Assembly (NCBI RefSeq): GCF_039710355.1
Contig: NZ_JBDKWZ010000001.1
Span: 620,001-684,000, forward strand
Source: Rapidithrix thailandica
GTDB lineage: Bacteria > Bacteroidota > Bacteroidia > Cytophagales > Flammeovirgaceae
Direction: 5' to 3'
DNA: 64,000 nt
Shown here in pieces: positions 35,666 to 44,500 of this stretch (the stretch's first letter is position 1; the number at the start of each line of letters is the position of its first letter). Under the pieces are notes generated by a model, which worked only from the letters and a program-made list of their open reading frames with translations, did no database searches and was not told the origin of the DNA. The translations under genes were made by a program, and so were the position numbers.

Positions 35666-36571
35666 ATGTCAGATAAATTTTTAATCGTAGTAGTGGGTCC
35701 TACCGCTGTGGGCAAAACCGAAATCAGCCTTCAAATCGCTCAATATTTTAACTCCCAGATTATCAATGCCGATTCCCGGCAAGTATATCAGGACTTGAAT
35801 ATTGGTACGGCCAAACCGACTCCTGACGAATTGAAACGCGTTCCTCACCACTTGGTTGATTTTCTACCTGTTTCTATAGAGTACAATGCGGGAAAGTTCG
35901 AAAAGGATGCCTTGACTTGTTTAAAGAAAATTTTCGAACAGGATAATTGTTGTGTACTGGCCGGTGGCTCTGGCTTGTATGTAAAGGCCTTGTGTGAAGG
36001 ACTGGATGCCCTGCCCAAAAACAAAGAAATCCGTACGAAACTGACTGAAACTTACCAAGAAAAAGGACTTGTTCCCTTGTTGGACGAATTACAAAAAAAA
36101 GACCCGGAATATTTTGACCAGGTAGACCGGCAAAACCCTCAACGCATCATCCGGGCTTTGGAAGTGATTCGTGCCAGCCAAAAAACATATACGGAACTGC
36201 GAAAAGGCGAAAAAAAAGAAAGAAATTTTCAGGTGATTAAAATTGGTCTCACTCGTGACCGTGAAGAATTGTATGAGCGTATTAACCTCCGGATGGACAA
36301 AATGTTGGAGGAGGGCCTTCTGGAAGAAGTGAAATCGCTGGAGAATTACAAACAGTTGAATGCCTTGCAAACAGTGGGCTACCAGGAAGTGTTTGACTAT
36401 TTGGATGGCAAATACGATTGGGAGGAAATGGTCCGGCTCTTAAAGCGAAACAGCCGGAGATATGCCAAGCGTCAATTGACTTGGTTTCGAAAGGATACCG
36501 AAACGACTTGGTTTGATGCCGGTGATCTCAAACCTATCCTCGATCATATACAAAAGCGAATGGCAGACTGA
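35666..36571 (+). CDS. miaA: tRNA dimethylallyltransferase
   Basis: 301 residues. Transfers the dimethylallyl group to A37 of tRNAs, forming i6A, the substrate of MiaB. P-loop GPTAVGKTE (about 11-19), DSRQVYQDLNIGTAKPT (about 36-52), GGSGLYVKALCEGLD and the C-terminal QTVGYQEVFDYLDG ... RYAKRQLTWFRKD are all diagnostic. Divergent from coaX and convergent with the AlbA_2 gene, with only 20 bases in between. Confidence 0.97.
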   Translation: MSDKFLIVVVGPTAVGKTEISLQIAQYFNSQIINADSRQVYQDLNIGTAKPTPDELKRVPHHLVDFLPVSIEYNAGKFEKDALTCLKKIFEQDNCCVLAGGSGLYVKALCEGLDALPKNKEIRTKLTETYQEKGLVPLLDELQKKDPEYFDQVDRQNPQRIIRALEVIRASQKTYTELRKGEKKERNFQVIKIGLTRDREELYERINLRMDKMLEEGLLEEVKSLENYKQLNALQTVGYQEVFDYLDGKYDWEEMVRLLKRNSRRYAKRQLTWFRKDTETTWFDAGDLKPILDHIQKRMAD

Positions 36572-36590
36572 TTTAACTATTCACATCGTG

Positions 36591-37256
36591 TTATGCCGAT
36601 ACCATCGGATCGGGTTCTTTGAGGGTGTAATAGTCCGTGAGATCACCCGGATGCAATTCCAAAACATCGGATAAAGTGAGCTTGACCAAAGTGTCCGAAG
36701 CTTGTAAATAACTGATATTAGCCAACTTCATAAACGTCTCTACATTCACTTGCTCGTTTTGACTCAGGTAGCGGAGGATAAATTGCTCCAGTTGTCCGTA
36801 TTGTAATAATGTGGCGATATCCCTGCTTCTGGCTTTTAAAATTTCCCGGACCTCCCGGCTACTCTGGATACTTTTGTCGGCCAAGCGGATATAAGCTTTT
36901 CCCCTTTGTTTTTTTAAGTTGTAAAGGAGAAAAACGGGTTTGACAGGGTTGCTTTTGATATGGTAACGAAGTACACTTTTTTTTCTGTTGAGAGGAATGA
37001 TTTGCTTGGTATACTGCACCATGGGTCGGCAGTATTTTTGGATGGCTTGGTCCAGTACAAAAGCTTCCTCCTCGGGATATTTTAAACCGGGAATGCTCCC
37101 GTCATCACTGACACCAATCAATAAGTCGCCTCCTTCCGAATTAGCAAAAGCCACTACTTCCCGCATGATTTTTACAGGATCAGCGGCTTTGCGCTTGAAC
37201 TCCAAACGCATCCCTTCTCCCCGGGCCACCAGTTGTTGTAATTCGCGCAGGTCCAT
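36591..37256 (-). CDS. AlbA_2 (Schlafen-type ATP-binding) domain protein
   Basis: 221 residues from ATG 37256 (MDLRELQQLVARGEGMRLEFKRK); the frame is open further upstream into hpt but that extension has no family character. The AlbA_2 domain (about 1-125) shows EFKRKAADPVKIMREVVAFANSEGGDLLIGVSDDGSIPGLKY (in parts), the core of the divergent AAA_4/AlbA_2 family. The C-terminal part (about 150-215) looks like a winged helix (FILRYLSQNEQVNVETFMKLANI). Members bind nucleic acids or nucleotides and are often regulators; the target is unknown. It starts 17 bases after the hpt stop, so hpt and this gene are co-transcribed. Confidence 0.85.
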   Translation of the reverse strand: MDLRELQQLVARGEGMRLEFKRKAADPVKIMREVVAFANSEGGDLLIGVSDDGSIPGLKYPEEEAFVLDQAIQKYCRPMVQYTKQIIPLNRKKSVLRYHIKSNPVKPVFLLYNLKKQRGKAYIRLADKSIQSSREVREILKARSRDIATLLQYGQLEQFILRYLSQNEQVNVETFMKLANISYLQASDTLVKLTLSDVLELHPGDLTDYYTLKEPDPMVSA

Positions 37257-37272
37257 ATCTTTTGAGGTACTG

Positions 37273-37803
37273 CTATTCTTGTAACACATAAATATCCTTA
37301 AGGTTTCGCGCCAGGCCATCGTAATCCATGCCATATCCGACAATGAATTTATTCTCGATTTCCAGCCCCACATAATCGATCGGTATAGAGGTTTGTAATG
37401 CCTCAGGCTTAAATAAGAGGGTGGCTAATTTGACCGATGCCGGTGAGAATTGGGTGATTTCCTGAAGAATAGCCTTTGCCGTGAGGCCTGTATCTACTAT
37501 ATCTTCTAACAAAATGACCTCCTTGCCCCGGATAGTAGAAGAAAAACCTAAACTTTGTGAGACATTACCTGTGGTGTTCATTCCTTGATAGGAAGTATAT
37601 TTAACAAAGTCAATTTCAGTTTCAATGGTGAGTTTTTTGACCAAGTCCGCAGCAAACATAAAAGCTCCGTTCAATACACATACCAGATAAGGCCTCTTCT
37701 CCCGGTAATCCTGATTGATTTGAGAGGCTATACCTGCTATAGCCTTTTGGATTTGTGCTTCATTCAAAAACAACTTGAATTGCTTTTCTTTAATAGTTAT
37801 CAT
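37273..37803 (-). CDS. hpt: Hypoxanthine phosphoribosyltransferase
   Basis: 176 residues. Salvages hypoxanthine and guanine with PRPP. The PRPP motif VILLEDIVDTGLTAKAIL (about 96-113) and the type I fold segments PYLVCVLNGAFMFAADL and DFVKYTSYQG are clear; the C-terminal IDYVGLEIENKFIVGYGMDY is typical of HPRT. First gene of a two-gene unit with the AlbA_2 protein. A MITE copy sits 265 bases upstream. Confidence 0.95.
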   Translation of the reverse strand: MITIKEKQFKLFLNEAQIQKAIAGIASQINQDYREKRPYLVCVLNGAFMFAADLVKKLTIETEIDFVKYTSYQGMNTTGNVSQSLGFSSTIRGKEVILLEDIVDTGLTAKAILQEITQFSPASVKLATLLFKPEALQTSIPIDYVGLEIENKFIVGYGMDYDGLARNLKDIYVLQE

Positions 37804-38420
37804 GTCGATGTATCAGTAATGCCTCTTCAAAAAGTTTGTACAAAGTAAATGGATCAAAGGCATATTTACAGTCCTGAGGTTTTGTTTTATCGCATTGTGT
37901 TGAAAACCAAAGCATGAAAGGTTTAAGTTAGCTCTTTTGTACAGAGCTTGTTTTGTGTCTTGCATATTTTTACCTTCTCAAGGTTTTACCGCTCTTCAAT
38001 AGGGGTTTTATTCTTACAGTAAGACCGGCCAAAAAAATTAATAGGGTGTTTTTAATACATAATCCATGAAGAGGTTTACACATATAGTTTTTGACCGAAG
38101 GTGGAATCAAAATCAGCTCATCAAGGCACTTTTTGAAAAGAATAGCCAAAGCTATTGTTGAAAAAAGTAAGGCAGAGGAGGCGTTTTTGCAACATTTTTC
38201 AGGAAAAAGAAAAAGGGTAATTCACTTCAATATAAAAGTCGATGAGAGTGTTTATTGATGTTACCTTTATATTGCAGGGGAATTTGTACTGATATAGGAT
38301 TGAATAAATAGTTGAACCGAGCTCTTAAGAGTGATGAGTGAATAGCTAGAAATTATTTTCAATTATAAATTATTGATATCGAATAAGTTGTTTCTTTATA
38401 AGAAAATATAAGTACTTACT
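37804..38420. other. Intergenic region carrying MITE copy C
   Basis: 617 bases between divergent hpt and the EVE gene, the longest gene-free stretch of the window. The MITE occupies 38068-38228; the rest is AT-rich with no supported gene or RNA. Confidence 0.55.
38068..38228 (-). repeat. 161-bp GAAGTG MITE, copy C
   Basis: Inverted relative to copy A; starts GAAGAGGTTTACAC and ends TAATTCACTTC. Flanks are CAT (38065-38067) and AAT (38229-38231), so the 3-bp duplication is degraded by one base. About 90 percent identical to copy D by eye, same length. Confidence 0.85.
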
Positions 38421-38828
38421 ATGAATTATTGGTTAGTGAAATCAGAACCGGAGGCATATTCCTGGGAGGACTTTGTCAAGTTGGGGAGAGATCATTGGGA
38501 CGGGGTTCGGAACTATCAGGCCAGAAATAATATGCAGGCGATGAAGGAGGATGACTGGGTCTTATTCTACCACAGTGGAAAAGCCCGCGAAGTAGTGGGA
38601 GTGTCTAAAGTGGTTCGGGAATCCTATCAAGATCCGACCACAGCCGACGAGCGTTGGGTAGTGGTCGACCTGGTTCCGGTACGGAAATTAACCCAGCCGG
38701 TGAGTTTAAAACAAATTAAAGCCGATGCACGCTTGCAAGCCATTGCCTTGATTAAGCAATCTCGCCTTTCTGTAGTACCTTTGACAAAAGAAGAATATGA
38801 GATTATTTTAGGAATGGGAGAGGGATAA
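38421..38828 (+). CDS. EVE domain protein
   Basis: 135 residues, a single EVE domain (PUA-like fold). The N-terminus NYWLVKSEPEAYSWEDF, the HWDGVRNYQARNNMQAM core with its aromatic pocket residues, and VLFYHSGKAREVVGVSKVV are characteristic. EVE proteins are predicted to bind modified bases in DNA or RNA. It is followed on the same strand, after 34 bases, by an endonuclease/exonuclease/phosphatase gene; the two may be co-transcribed, but no functional tie is known. Confidence 0.93.
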   Translation: MNYWLVKSEPEAYSWEDFVKLGRDHWDGVRNYQARNNMQAMKEDDWVLFYHSGKAREVVGVSKVVRESYQDPTTADERWVVVDLVPVRKLTQPVSLKQIKADARLQAIALIKQSRLSVVPLTKEEYEIILGMGEG

Positions 38829-38862
38829 CCTGAAGCATGTTAAACAATTTAACTTTGAATTT

Positions 38863-39915
38863 TTGCGTTTTTTTCTGTCTTTAAACAAACTAGTCGTGCT
38901 ACTGACAGGCTTGTCCTACTTAAGTGTATGGATTCCTCCGGATGTCTTTTGGCCGGCAGGCTTCGGAGCTTTGTTGATCCCAGGCTTTCTGTTCATAAAT
39001 GTTCTTTTTCTGTTTTACTGGTATTCCCGGAAAAAATGGAACATGCTTTTTTCAGCTTTGACCTTATTGCTTGGTTATAAATTCATATTGGCATCCGTGG
39101 CAGTAACTTTTCATTTGGACCAAGACGGGGAATTTCGGGTGATGAGTTACAACGCCCGTGTTTTTAATGTTTACGAACATTTGCAATCCAAGAAGAAAGA
39201 ACAAAGGTTGGACATTGTCAACTGGGCCGTAACCAATAAGGCGGAAATCAAATGTTTTCAGGAATATTATAATGATCCCAAATCCAAAGAATACAATACT
39301 ACTCAACAGCTTTCCCGGAACGGACAATACCAAAGCTTCGTACACCCAACATTTGTCAACAAGAAAGGAGCGGAATTTGGTCTGGCGATATTCAGTATAT
39401 ATCCGATTGTCAACAAAGGAGAGATTACCTTTGCCAACCGCTCCAATAATACAGCCATTTTTGCCGACCTGAAGAAAGGAGACGATACCGTTCGGGTCAT
39501 CAATGTACATTTGGAATCCATGCATATTGACCAAAACCTGGTGGTGAATACAAATGATTTTAAGAAATCCTCTAAAGATTTGTTTCGGAGAATGCGCAGG
39601 GGGTTTATGGTCCGTTCTCAACAAATTAAAACCTTGATTGATTTTATCGAAGAGTCACCACACCGGATTATTTTATGTGGCGATTTTAACGATACTCCTT
39701 ATAGCTATTCGTATTTTCAATTAGGTAGGCATTTACTCAATGCGTTTGAGCATACCGGTAATGGCTTGGGATTCAGCTTTAACGGGAAGTTATTCTTTTT
39801 ACGGATTGACAATCAGTTTTTTAGTGAAAATATTGATGCCGGCTATTACCGGACGTATAGGGAGGTAGCATTTTCGGATCATTTCCCCATTGAAGTGGTT
39901 TACTCTATGGATTAA
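38863..39915 (+). CDS. Endonuclease/exonuclease/phosphatase family membrane protein
   Basis: 350 residues from TTG 38863 (MRFFLSLNKLVVLLTG). No ATG or GTG exists in this frame between the end of the EVE gene and the first membrane helix, so the TTG start is preferred but not certain. Three hydrophobic helices (about 8-24, 33-52, 60-80) are followed by an EEP domain: FRVMSYNARVFN, the catalytic Glu in KCFQEYYND, the Asp-x-Asn in ILCGDFNDTPYSY and the terminal FSDHFPIEVV with Asp-His. EEP enzymes hydrolyse phosphodiesters in nucleic acids, sphingomyelin or inositol lipids; the anchored form in Bacteroidota has unknown substrate. Convergent with the MORN gene, 10 bases apart. Confidence 0.88.
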   Translation: MRFFLSLNKLVVLLTGLSYLSVWIPPDVFWPAGFGALLIPGFLFINVLFLFYWYSRKKWNMLFSALTLLLGYKFILASVAVTFHLDQDGEFRVMSYNARVFNVYEHLQSKKKEQRLDIVNWAVTNKAEIKCFQEYYNDPKSKEYNTTQQLSRNGQYQSFVHPTFVNKKGAEFGLAIFSIYPIVNKGEITFANRSNNTAIFADLKKGDDTVRVINVHLESMHIDQNLVVNTNDFKKSSKDLFRRMRRGFMVRSQQIKTLIDFIEESPHRIILCGDFNDTPYSYSYFQLGRHLLNAFEHTGNGLGFSFNGKLFFLRIDNQFFSENIDAGYYRTYREVAFSDHFPIEVVYSMD

Positions 39916-39924
39916 CAGGTTCCG

Positions 39925-40668
39925 TTACTTGTTTTTTTCTTTGATCAACTCCCCATTTTCCCAAATACCCTGTTTAATGGTGCCATCCGATAAGTATAAG
40001 GTGCCCTTGCCATTTAGCTGATTTTGGGATATTTCCCCTTCGTATCGAGTGCCATTCTGATAAATTAATTGGCCCTTTCCATGCATTTTTCCATAGTGGT
40101 ACTCTCCAATGTATTTATCTCCGTTGGGATATACAAAAGTACCTTTTCCGTGTAATTGTCCGCCTTTTACTCCTCCCGTATAGTATCCGCCATTGGCATA
40201 TTGGAGGGTGCAAGAGCCCTCTTTTTCTCCGTTTTTAAAGTCACCTTCATAGCTGTTGCCATCCGGCCAGGAGTAGGTGCCCTTGCCATGTTTGATGCCC
40301 TTATGCCAATATCCGGTATATTTTTCTCCATTGTCTTTTACATACGTACCCAAGCCATGTTGATAGCCGTTTTTAAACTCACCGGTATACAAATCGCCAT
40401 TATCAAAGTTCATGGTGCCTTTTCCGGTGAGTTTGCCTTTTTTGATATCGCCATTATAAGTGTTTCCATTGGGATAGTAGATAGTACCTGTGCCCGTCAT
40501 GTCCCCATTGCGAAATTCTCCGATAAAAACAGCTCCGCTTTTAAATTCAAATTTTCCGGTGCCATTCTTACAGTCTCCCGTGATGCATTCGCCTCGTTGA
40601 CTCCAAGTGGTATTAGGGTATAATATACTGATAATTAATATGATAAGAATGTTTTTGATCGTAAGCAT
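39925..40668 (-). CDS. MORN-repeat protein, exported
   Basis: 247 residues with a signal peptide (MLTIKNILIILIISILY, WSQ). Eight MORN-like repeats of 22-23 residues fill the rest, with the pattern Y-x-G-x-x-x-x-G-x-x-x-G-x-G-T (for example TYNGDIKKGKLTGKGT, KYTGYWHKGIKHGKGT, KYIGEYHYGKMHGKGQ). The N-terminal segment RGECITGDCKNGTGKF has two cysteines. MORN proteins form long beta scaffolds that bind lipids or proteins; periplasmic or surface location is inferred from the signal peptide. No partner gene is evident. Confidence 0.9.
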   Translation of the reverse strand: MLTIKNILIILIISILYPNTTWSQRGECITGDCKNGTGKFEFKSGAVFIGEFRNGDMTGTGTIYYPNGNTYNGDIKKGKLTGKGTMNFDNGDLYTGEFKNGYQHGLGTYVKDNGEKYTGYWHKGIKHGKGTYSWPDGNSYEGDFKNGEKEGSCTLQYANGGYYTGGVKGGQLHGKGTFVYPNGDKYIGEYHYGKMHGKGQLIYQNGTRYEGEISQNQLNGKGTLYLSDGTIKQGIWENGELIKEKNK

Positions 40669-40874
40669 TTTAGTGAGTGTTATAACTTTTCCAATTGGTT
40701 TTAGATGTTAAGAAATCTATTTAACAAAATTCGTATGCTGCCGGATTACCACCCGGTCATGATTATAAACCTCAATTGTCTGGCCAGCTTCGACAAAAGA
40801 GGGTTTAGGTCAGGTGCCAGTACCGAAAATGAAGATACTAAAAATCTTTTTGGGGAGCGTGGTTATCCCAATAT

Positions 40875-40907
40875 AAAACTCCACTGTCGCTTGGACAGTG
40901 GAGTTTT
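40875..40907 (-). terminator. Terminator of the two-gene unit 41643-40958
   Basis: AAAACTCCACTGTC (40875-40888) and GACAGTGGAGTTTT (40894-40907) form a perfect 14-bp stem with a 5-base loop. Confidence 0.85.
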
Positions 40908-40957
40908 ATCGTTCGAAAATGATATACCTCTTAAAGCTACGATGAATAAGAAGTAAT

Positions 40958-41218
40958 TTAAACTCCCAAAATTGATTTGGGAATGATATGTAATTCGTAG
41001 CGTAACAGACAGGTTTGTAATTTTTCAACTGCAATGTTTTTATGGACATAAACAGTCACTTCCTTGGGTTTTTTATCCGAATGGAAGATTACATCTTTCA
41101 CTTCGTCAAATTTAAGCAAGGCTTCTTTCAGTTGATTAAAATGACGGGTGGTAGTAGCATTGGTGGTAAACGACTTTCCAACCGGACCTGGAAAAACTAT
41201 ATCATTTTCAATACTCAT
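40958..41218 (-). CDS. Small HMA-like protein without metal cysteines
   Basis: 86 residues. The middle (TTNATTTRHFNQLKEALLKFDEVKDVIFHSD and KEVTVYVHKNIAVEKLQTCL, read in parts) has the beta-alpha-beta-beta-alpha layout of heavy-metal-associated ferredoxin-like domains: a helix after the TNATTTRH segment where metal-binding members have CxxC, then a V-x-x-V strand pair. The cysteine pair is absent, so copper or zinc binding by the usual site is unlikely. It follows the gene at 41643 by 5 bases and shares its transcript. Function unknown. Confidence 0.62.
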   Translation of the reverse strand: MSIENDIVFPGPVGKSFTTNATTTRHFNQLKEALLKFDEVKDVIFHSDKKPKEVTVYVHKNIAVEKLQTCLLRYELHIIPKSILGV

Positions 41219-41223
41219 AATAT

Positions 41224-41643
41224 TTATTCCATTAAGCTTTCTGTGAAAAGAAATAAGTTACGCTTCATTTCTATAAATTCTTTTTTGAAGCTTTTTAGTT
41301 CATCCAAAAGCTTGATATGCGTTTGGCGAAAGGACTCTTCGGAATAGGATTCGTTGTCTTGTAACAGACGGGACAGATATTTTTCGTGTTTTTTTAAGTC
41401 ATGGGTGAATTGATCTAGCAATTCTCCATTATAATATATAATTAAATTTTGAAAATGGCTAATTTTTTTTCGCTGTTCAGAAGAGCTTATTTGTGAAGAG
41501 TACCGCTCTAGTAGTTTTTGAAAAAAGTTGATTTCCTCTCTCCAAAGTTGTGTTTCCGATAAGCGTTCTAAGTTTTGGCGGTGTAAATCTTGAAGGCTGG
41601 CTTTTAACAAATAAGCGTAATCTGGGGATTTCAGCAGTTCCAT
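41224..41643 (-). CDS. Small helical protein, function unknown
   Basis: 139 residues, all helical and highly charged, with heptad-like segments (LLKASLQDLHRQNLERLSET, KISHFQNLIIYYNGELLDQF, HIKLLDELKSFKKEFIEMKR). No signal peptide or membrane segment. The layout recalls small Bacteroidota helical-bundle proteins encoded next to cation-handling genes, but no family could be assigned. First gene of a unit with the HMA-like protein 5 bases downstream; the tight spacing suggests the two act together. Confidence 0.62.
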   Translation of the reverse strand: MELLKSPDYAYLLKASLQDLHRQNLERLSETQLWREEINFFQKLLERYSSQISSSEQRKKISHFQNLIIYYNGELLDQFTHDLKKHEKYLSRLLQDNESYSEESFRQTHIKLLDELKSFKKEFIEMKRNLFLFTESLME

Positions 41644-41835
41644 AATTGAAAATACTTTTGAGTGGAAAAACAGGTTTTGTCTTTATTCAAAAATGCACTT
41701 TCCTTCACAACAATCCTATGAGTAAAGTCATCCTAAAACAGGAAGAAAAATATAAAATGTCCATTCCTTCGGTGGATTTTTTTACGTTGTAGCTTGAGGT
41801 TTTTCCCTTTTGACCGGATGGAGGAAATCGTGTTT

Positions 41836-42258
41836 TTATGCTCCCCAAACCGTTAAAACCAACTGTCTGGCACTTGCCTGGTCGCGGTGCTCGCAGAGGT
41901 AGATACCTTGCCAGGTTCCCAATTGAAAGTGCCCTTGACTAACTGGTAGGGTCACCGAACTACCTAATAAAGAGGATTTGATATGCGCGGGCATATCATC
42001 GGGTCCTTCATAAGTATGTTCATAATAGGGGGCATTCTCCGGCACCATTTTGTTAAAATGACTTTCAAAATCGCTACGCACCGTAGCGTCTGCATTTTCA
42101 TTAATGGTGAGACTGGCAGATGTATGTAGAATAAACAAATGTGCCACTCCTGCCTGTATTTGGGCCAGTTCAGGTACGGCTTTTTCTATCTGCCTTGTGA
42201 TTAAGTGAAACCCTCGTTTGTACCTGGGAAGTACAATGTTTTTCTGGAAGACCTTCAT
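41836..42258 (-). CDS. YjbQ / UPF0047 family protein
   Basis: 140 residues, the normal length. The family signature HTSASLTINENADATVRSDFE (in parts, about 45-66) and the C-terminal LGTWQGIYLCEHRD-x-x-x-R are intact, including the conserved His and Glu that form the metal/phosphate pocket. The E. coli relative has weak thiamine-phosphate synthase activity, but the true substrate of the family is not settled. It lies 51 bases downstream of anmK on the same strand, so co-transcription is likely. Confidence 0.93.
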   Translation of the reverse strand: MKVFQKNIVLPRYKRGFHLITRQIEKAVPELAQIQAGVAHLFILHTSASLTINENADATVRSDFESHFNKMVPENAPYYEHTYEGPDDMPAHIKSSLLGSSVTLPVSQGHFQLGTWQGIYLCEHRDQASARQLVLTVWGA

Positions 42259-42309
42259 TTTTTTGTTCGGTATTGTTCTTTGACGTATATCGATTCTAAA
42301 GGATGCGAA

Positions 42310-43392
42310 TTATTTTGTCCAGTAGATGGCTCCTCCACAATTGTTGTGACGGGCCCCGGTAACAGAGCGCAAACAGTTAGGTGCCTGGTGCCAGCGCAAA
42401 ACGCCTAAAAATGCAAAAATAAGGGCCTCTTTAAAGGCGATAATTGACTGGGAGGGGACAATGACTTTTACCTCTTTACAATATTCTTGAATCTGTTGCA
42501 ATAGAAAGGAGTTGAAAGCACCTCCTCCTGTGACGAGCATTTGCCCTTGTATGTTTTTGTTCAACTGCATTTGTTCAATAGATTGCTGAATCTGAAAAGC
42601 AATATGATGGCAAAAGGTACAGAGTATATCTACGGTGCGAAGTTGGGTATACTGAGTCAATAAAGGGTAAACTTGGGCTACAACCCACTCTTTCCCCAAA
42701 GATTTTGGAAAAGGCAATTGATAATAGTCCAACTTGTTGAGTTCGTCAAAGAGAGAAGGTACAAATTGGCCTGTTGAGGCGAGTTCTCCGTTTTTATCAT
42801 ACATTTTGCCTGACTGTTCGGCTAGTGTATTCAATACCTGGTTACAAGGGCTGATGTCAAAAGCAATTTGTTGGTCGGCAATCTTGGCAGAGATATTGGC
42901 AATTCCTCCGAGGTTCAGGCAATAGTTGTACTCCGGGAATAAGAGTTGGTCACCTATCGGTACTAAAGGGGCGCCTTGCCCACCCAGAGCAACATCCATA
43001 GTTCTGAAGTCATTGACTACCGGGCTGTTGCAAATGGCTGCCATATGCGCTCCGCTGCCTATTTGGTAAGTGAGTCCTTTTTCTGGCTGATGAAAGATCG
43101 TGTGTCCGTGTGAAGCAATAAAGTGAGGTTGGAGTTGATATTGTTGCATGAATTGGTGTACTTGTTCTCCCATCCATTTTCCCAAGTCTACATCCGTTTG
43201 AGCCAAATCCAAGGCGCTTTGCTTTTCCACATGAGCCAAGCGTTGTTGCCAACTGGCTTCATAAGGGATTTCCTGCGTGTGCAGAAGTTCAAAGTGCCAC
43301 TGATCGTATTCTTTCCAAAAGTTGCAATAAGCCATGTCAAGCCCGTCTAAGGAAGTGCCGGACATGACTCCGATTACGTTGATTTTTTCCAT
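42310..43392 (-). CDS. anmK: Anhydro-N-acetylmuramic acid kinase
   Basis: 360 residues. Opens and phosphorylates 1,6-anhydro-MurNAc from cell-wall turnover to MurNAc-6-P, in the cytoplasm. The ASKHA motifs are clear: VIGVMSGTSLDGLDMAYC at residues 6-23, HGHTIFHQP, VVNDFRTMDVALGGQGAPLVPIGD (in parts), LNLGGIANIS, and the adenosine motif LVTGGGAFN. MurNAc-6-P is the substrate of MurQ (61570), so both recycling steps are encoded in this window, though 18 kb apart. Confidence 0.96.
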   Translation of the reverse strand: MEKINVIGVMSGTSLDGLDMAYCNFWKEYDQWHFELLHTQEIPYEASWQQRLAHVEKQSALDLAQTDVDLGKWMGEQVHQFMQQYQLQPHFIASHGHTIFHQPEKGLTYQIGSGAHMAAICNSPVVNDFRTMDVALGGQGAPLVPIGDQLLFPEYNYCLNLGGIANISAKIADQQIAFDISPCNQVLNTLAEQSGKMYDKNGELASTGQFVPSLFDELNKLDYYQLPFPKSLGKEWVVAQVYPLLTQYTQLRTVDILCTFCHHIAFQIQQSIEQMQLNKNIQGQMLVTGGGAFNSFLLQQIQEYCKEVKVIVPSQSIIAFKEALIFAFLGVLRWHQAPNCLRSVTGARHNNCGGAIYWTK

Positions 43393-43456
43393 TTTTCGTA
43401 TAGTTGAGATAGAGAAAGCTATTATTTACTTTTTTGAAACAGGGTCCGGTAAGAAT

Positions 43457-44500
43457 TTAGCTCAGAAGTAACCAGGCAATAGTGAAAAACATGCCTAATA
43501 AAGCCAGGTAAATGATGAGTCGCCAAGGGATGTTTGACATTGCGTGCACCACTACCTCGTTAAAATCATGTTTAGGTGTCAGGTTGATTTCAGGAGGCAA
43601 GGGGAAATCAATTTTATGCAAATACTGATAATAGTTTTTGTGCTGACTAGCCAAATCCCACACAAATTCATCGACTTGTTGAAAGCGAAGTTCAGGACGG
43701 GTGGACAGTGCCTTCATCAGGGTTTCGTCTGTGGCATGACTGATTACTTTGTTGAAGGCCTGGGGGCCGGGGAGGTGGTTATGCATCCGCTCCGTAATAT
43801 GCAAAGGCATGGTGCCACTAAGGCCGAAATAAAAAGTGGCTGCCAATGAATAAACATCGGAAAAATTGCCCGTTTGTTGTTGCCGGTGAATGACTTCCAA
43901 GGGGGTGTAACGGGAAGTGATGCTCGATTTTAAAATCCAACGAAAAAATTTGGTGGATTCATTGAGCATCAAATAGTCAATCAATACGGCTTTGCCAGAG
44001 GGAGAAATCAGAATATTGTCCGGAGAGACATTCAGGTGGTATAAGTTGTGTTCGTGAAGTTTTTCCAACGCACTAGCAACTTGAAATAACAATAAAACCC
44101 CCTCTTTTTCAGGCAAAGCTCCGGACTTGAGCACCATGTTGTACAGGGTTTGCCCGCCCACTTTTTTCAGAACCAAATACACCGTGTTGTTTTCAGTGAA
44201 ATAATCCAGAATCTCCACCAAATGGGGATGACGTACTTGTGAGAGTTGTTCTATGAGTTTGATTACCTTGGGTTTATACCGTAAAAACAAGGGGGAAATG
44301 GTTTTGTCAAATTCCAAGGTGCCATCCGCATTTCGTTTTGTATGGTTTTCAAAAAAGTATTCTTTAATGATCACAGCTTTGTTTGCCGCTTTATCATGCC
44401 CTTCATAGGTAAAATAACTTGCACTTTGCCTACTGAGTTGAGTAATCGTATAACGTTGCAGGTTGAGTTGGTGACCATTTGGGAGTGTATCTGGATTCAT
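43457..44500 (-). CDS. Kinase-fold membrane protein with degenerate catalytic residues (predicted pseudokinase)
   Basis: 347 residues. The N-terminal part is a Ser/Thr kinase fold (about 17-300) and residues about 326-346 form one C-terminal membrane helix (LIIYLALLGMFFTIAWLLL). The VAIK lysine (Lys46, VIIKEYF) and a DFG-like Asp175 (LIDYLML) remain, as do Pro200/Glu202 (TPLEV) and Asp214 of SDVYSLA. But the glycine loop is LSRQSASYF without glycines, and the catalytic loop reads His155-Leu-Asn157-Val-Ser159-Pro-Asp-Asn162: the HRD aspartate is Asn and the catalytic lysine is Ser. Phosphotransfer is therefore doubtful; nucleotide or partner binding may remain. Divergent from the caspase-like gene at 44929. 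Start ATG 44500. Confidence 0.82.
   Translation of the reverse strand: MNPDTLPNGHQLNLQRYTITQLSRQSASYFTYEGHDKAANKAVIIKEYFFENHTKRNADGTLEFDKTISPLFLRYKPKVIKLIEQLSQVRHPHLVEILDYFTENNTVYLVLKKVGGQTLYNMVLKSGALPEKEGVLLLFQVASALEKLHEHNLYHLNVSPDNILISPSGKAVLIDYLMLNESTKFFRWILKSSITSRYTPLEVIHRQQQTGNFSDVYSLAATFYFGLSGTMPLHITERMHNHLPGPQAFNKVISHATDETLMKALSTRPELRFQQVDEFVWDLASQHKNYYQYLHKIDFPLPPEINLTPKHDFNEVVVHAMSNIPWRLIIYLALLGMFFTIAWLLLS

Noticed and set aside
40705..40956. Plus-strand frame of 83 codons between the MORN gene and the HMA-like gene
   Set aside because: It runs straight through the terminator hairpin 40875-40907 and its product has no conserved character.
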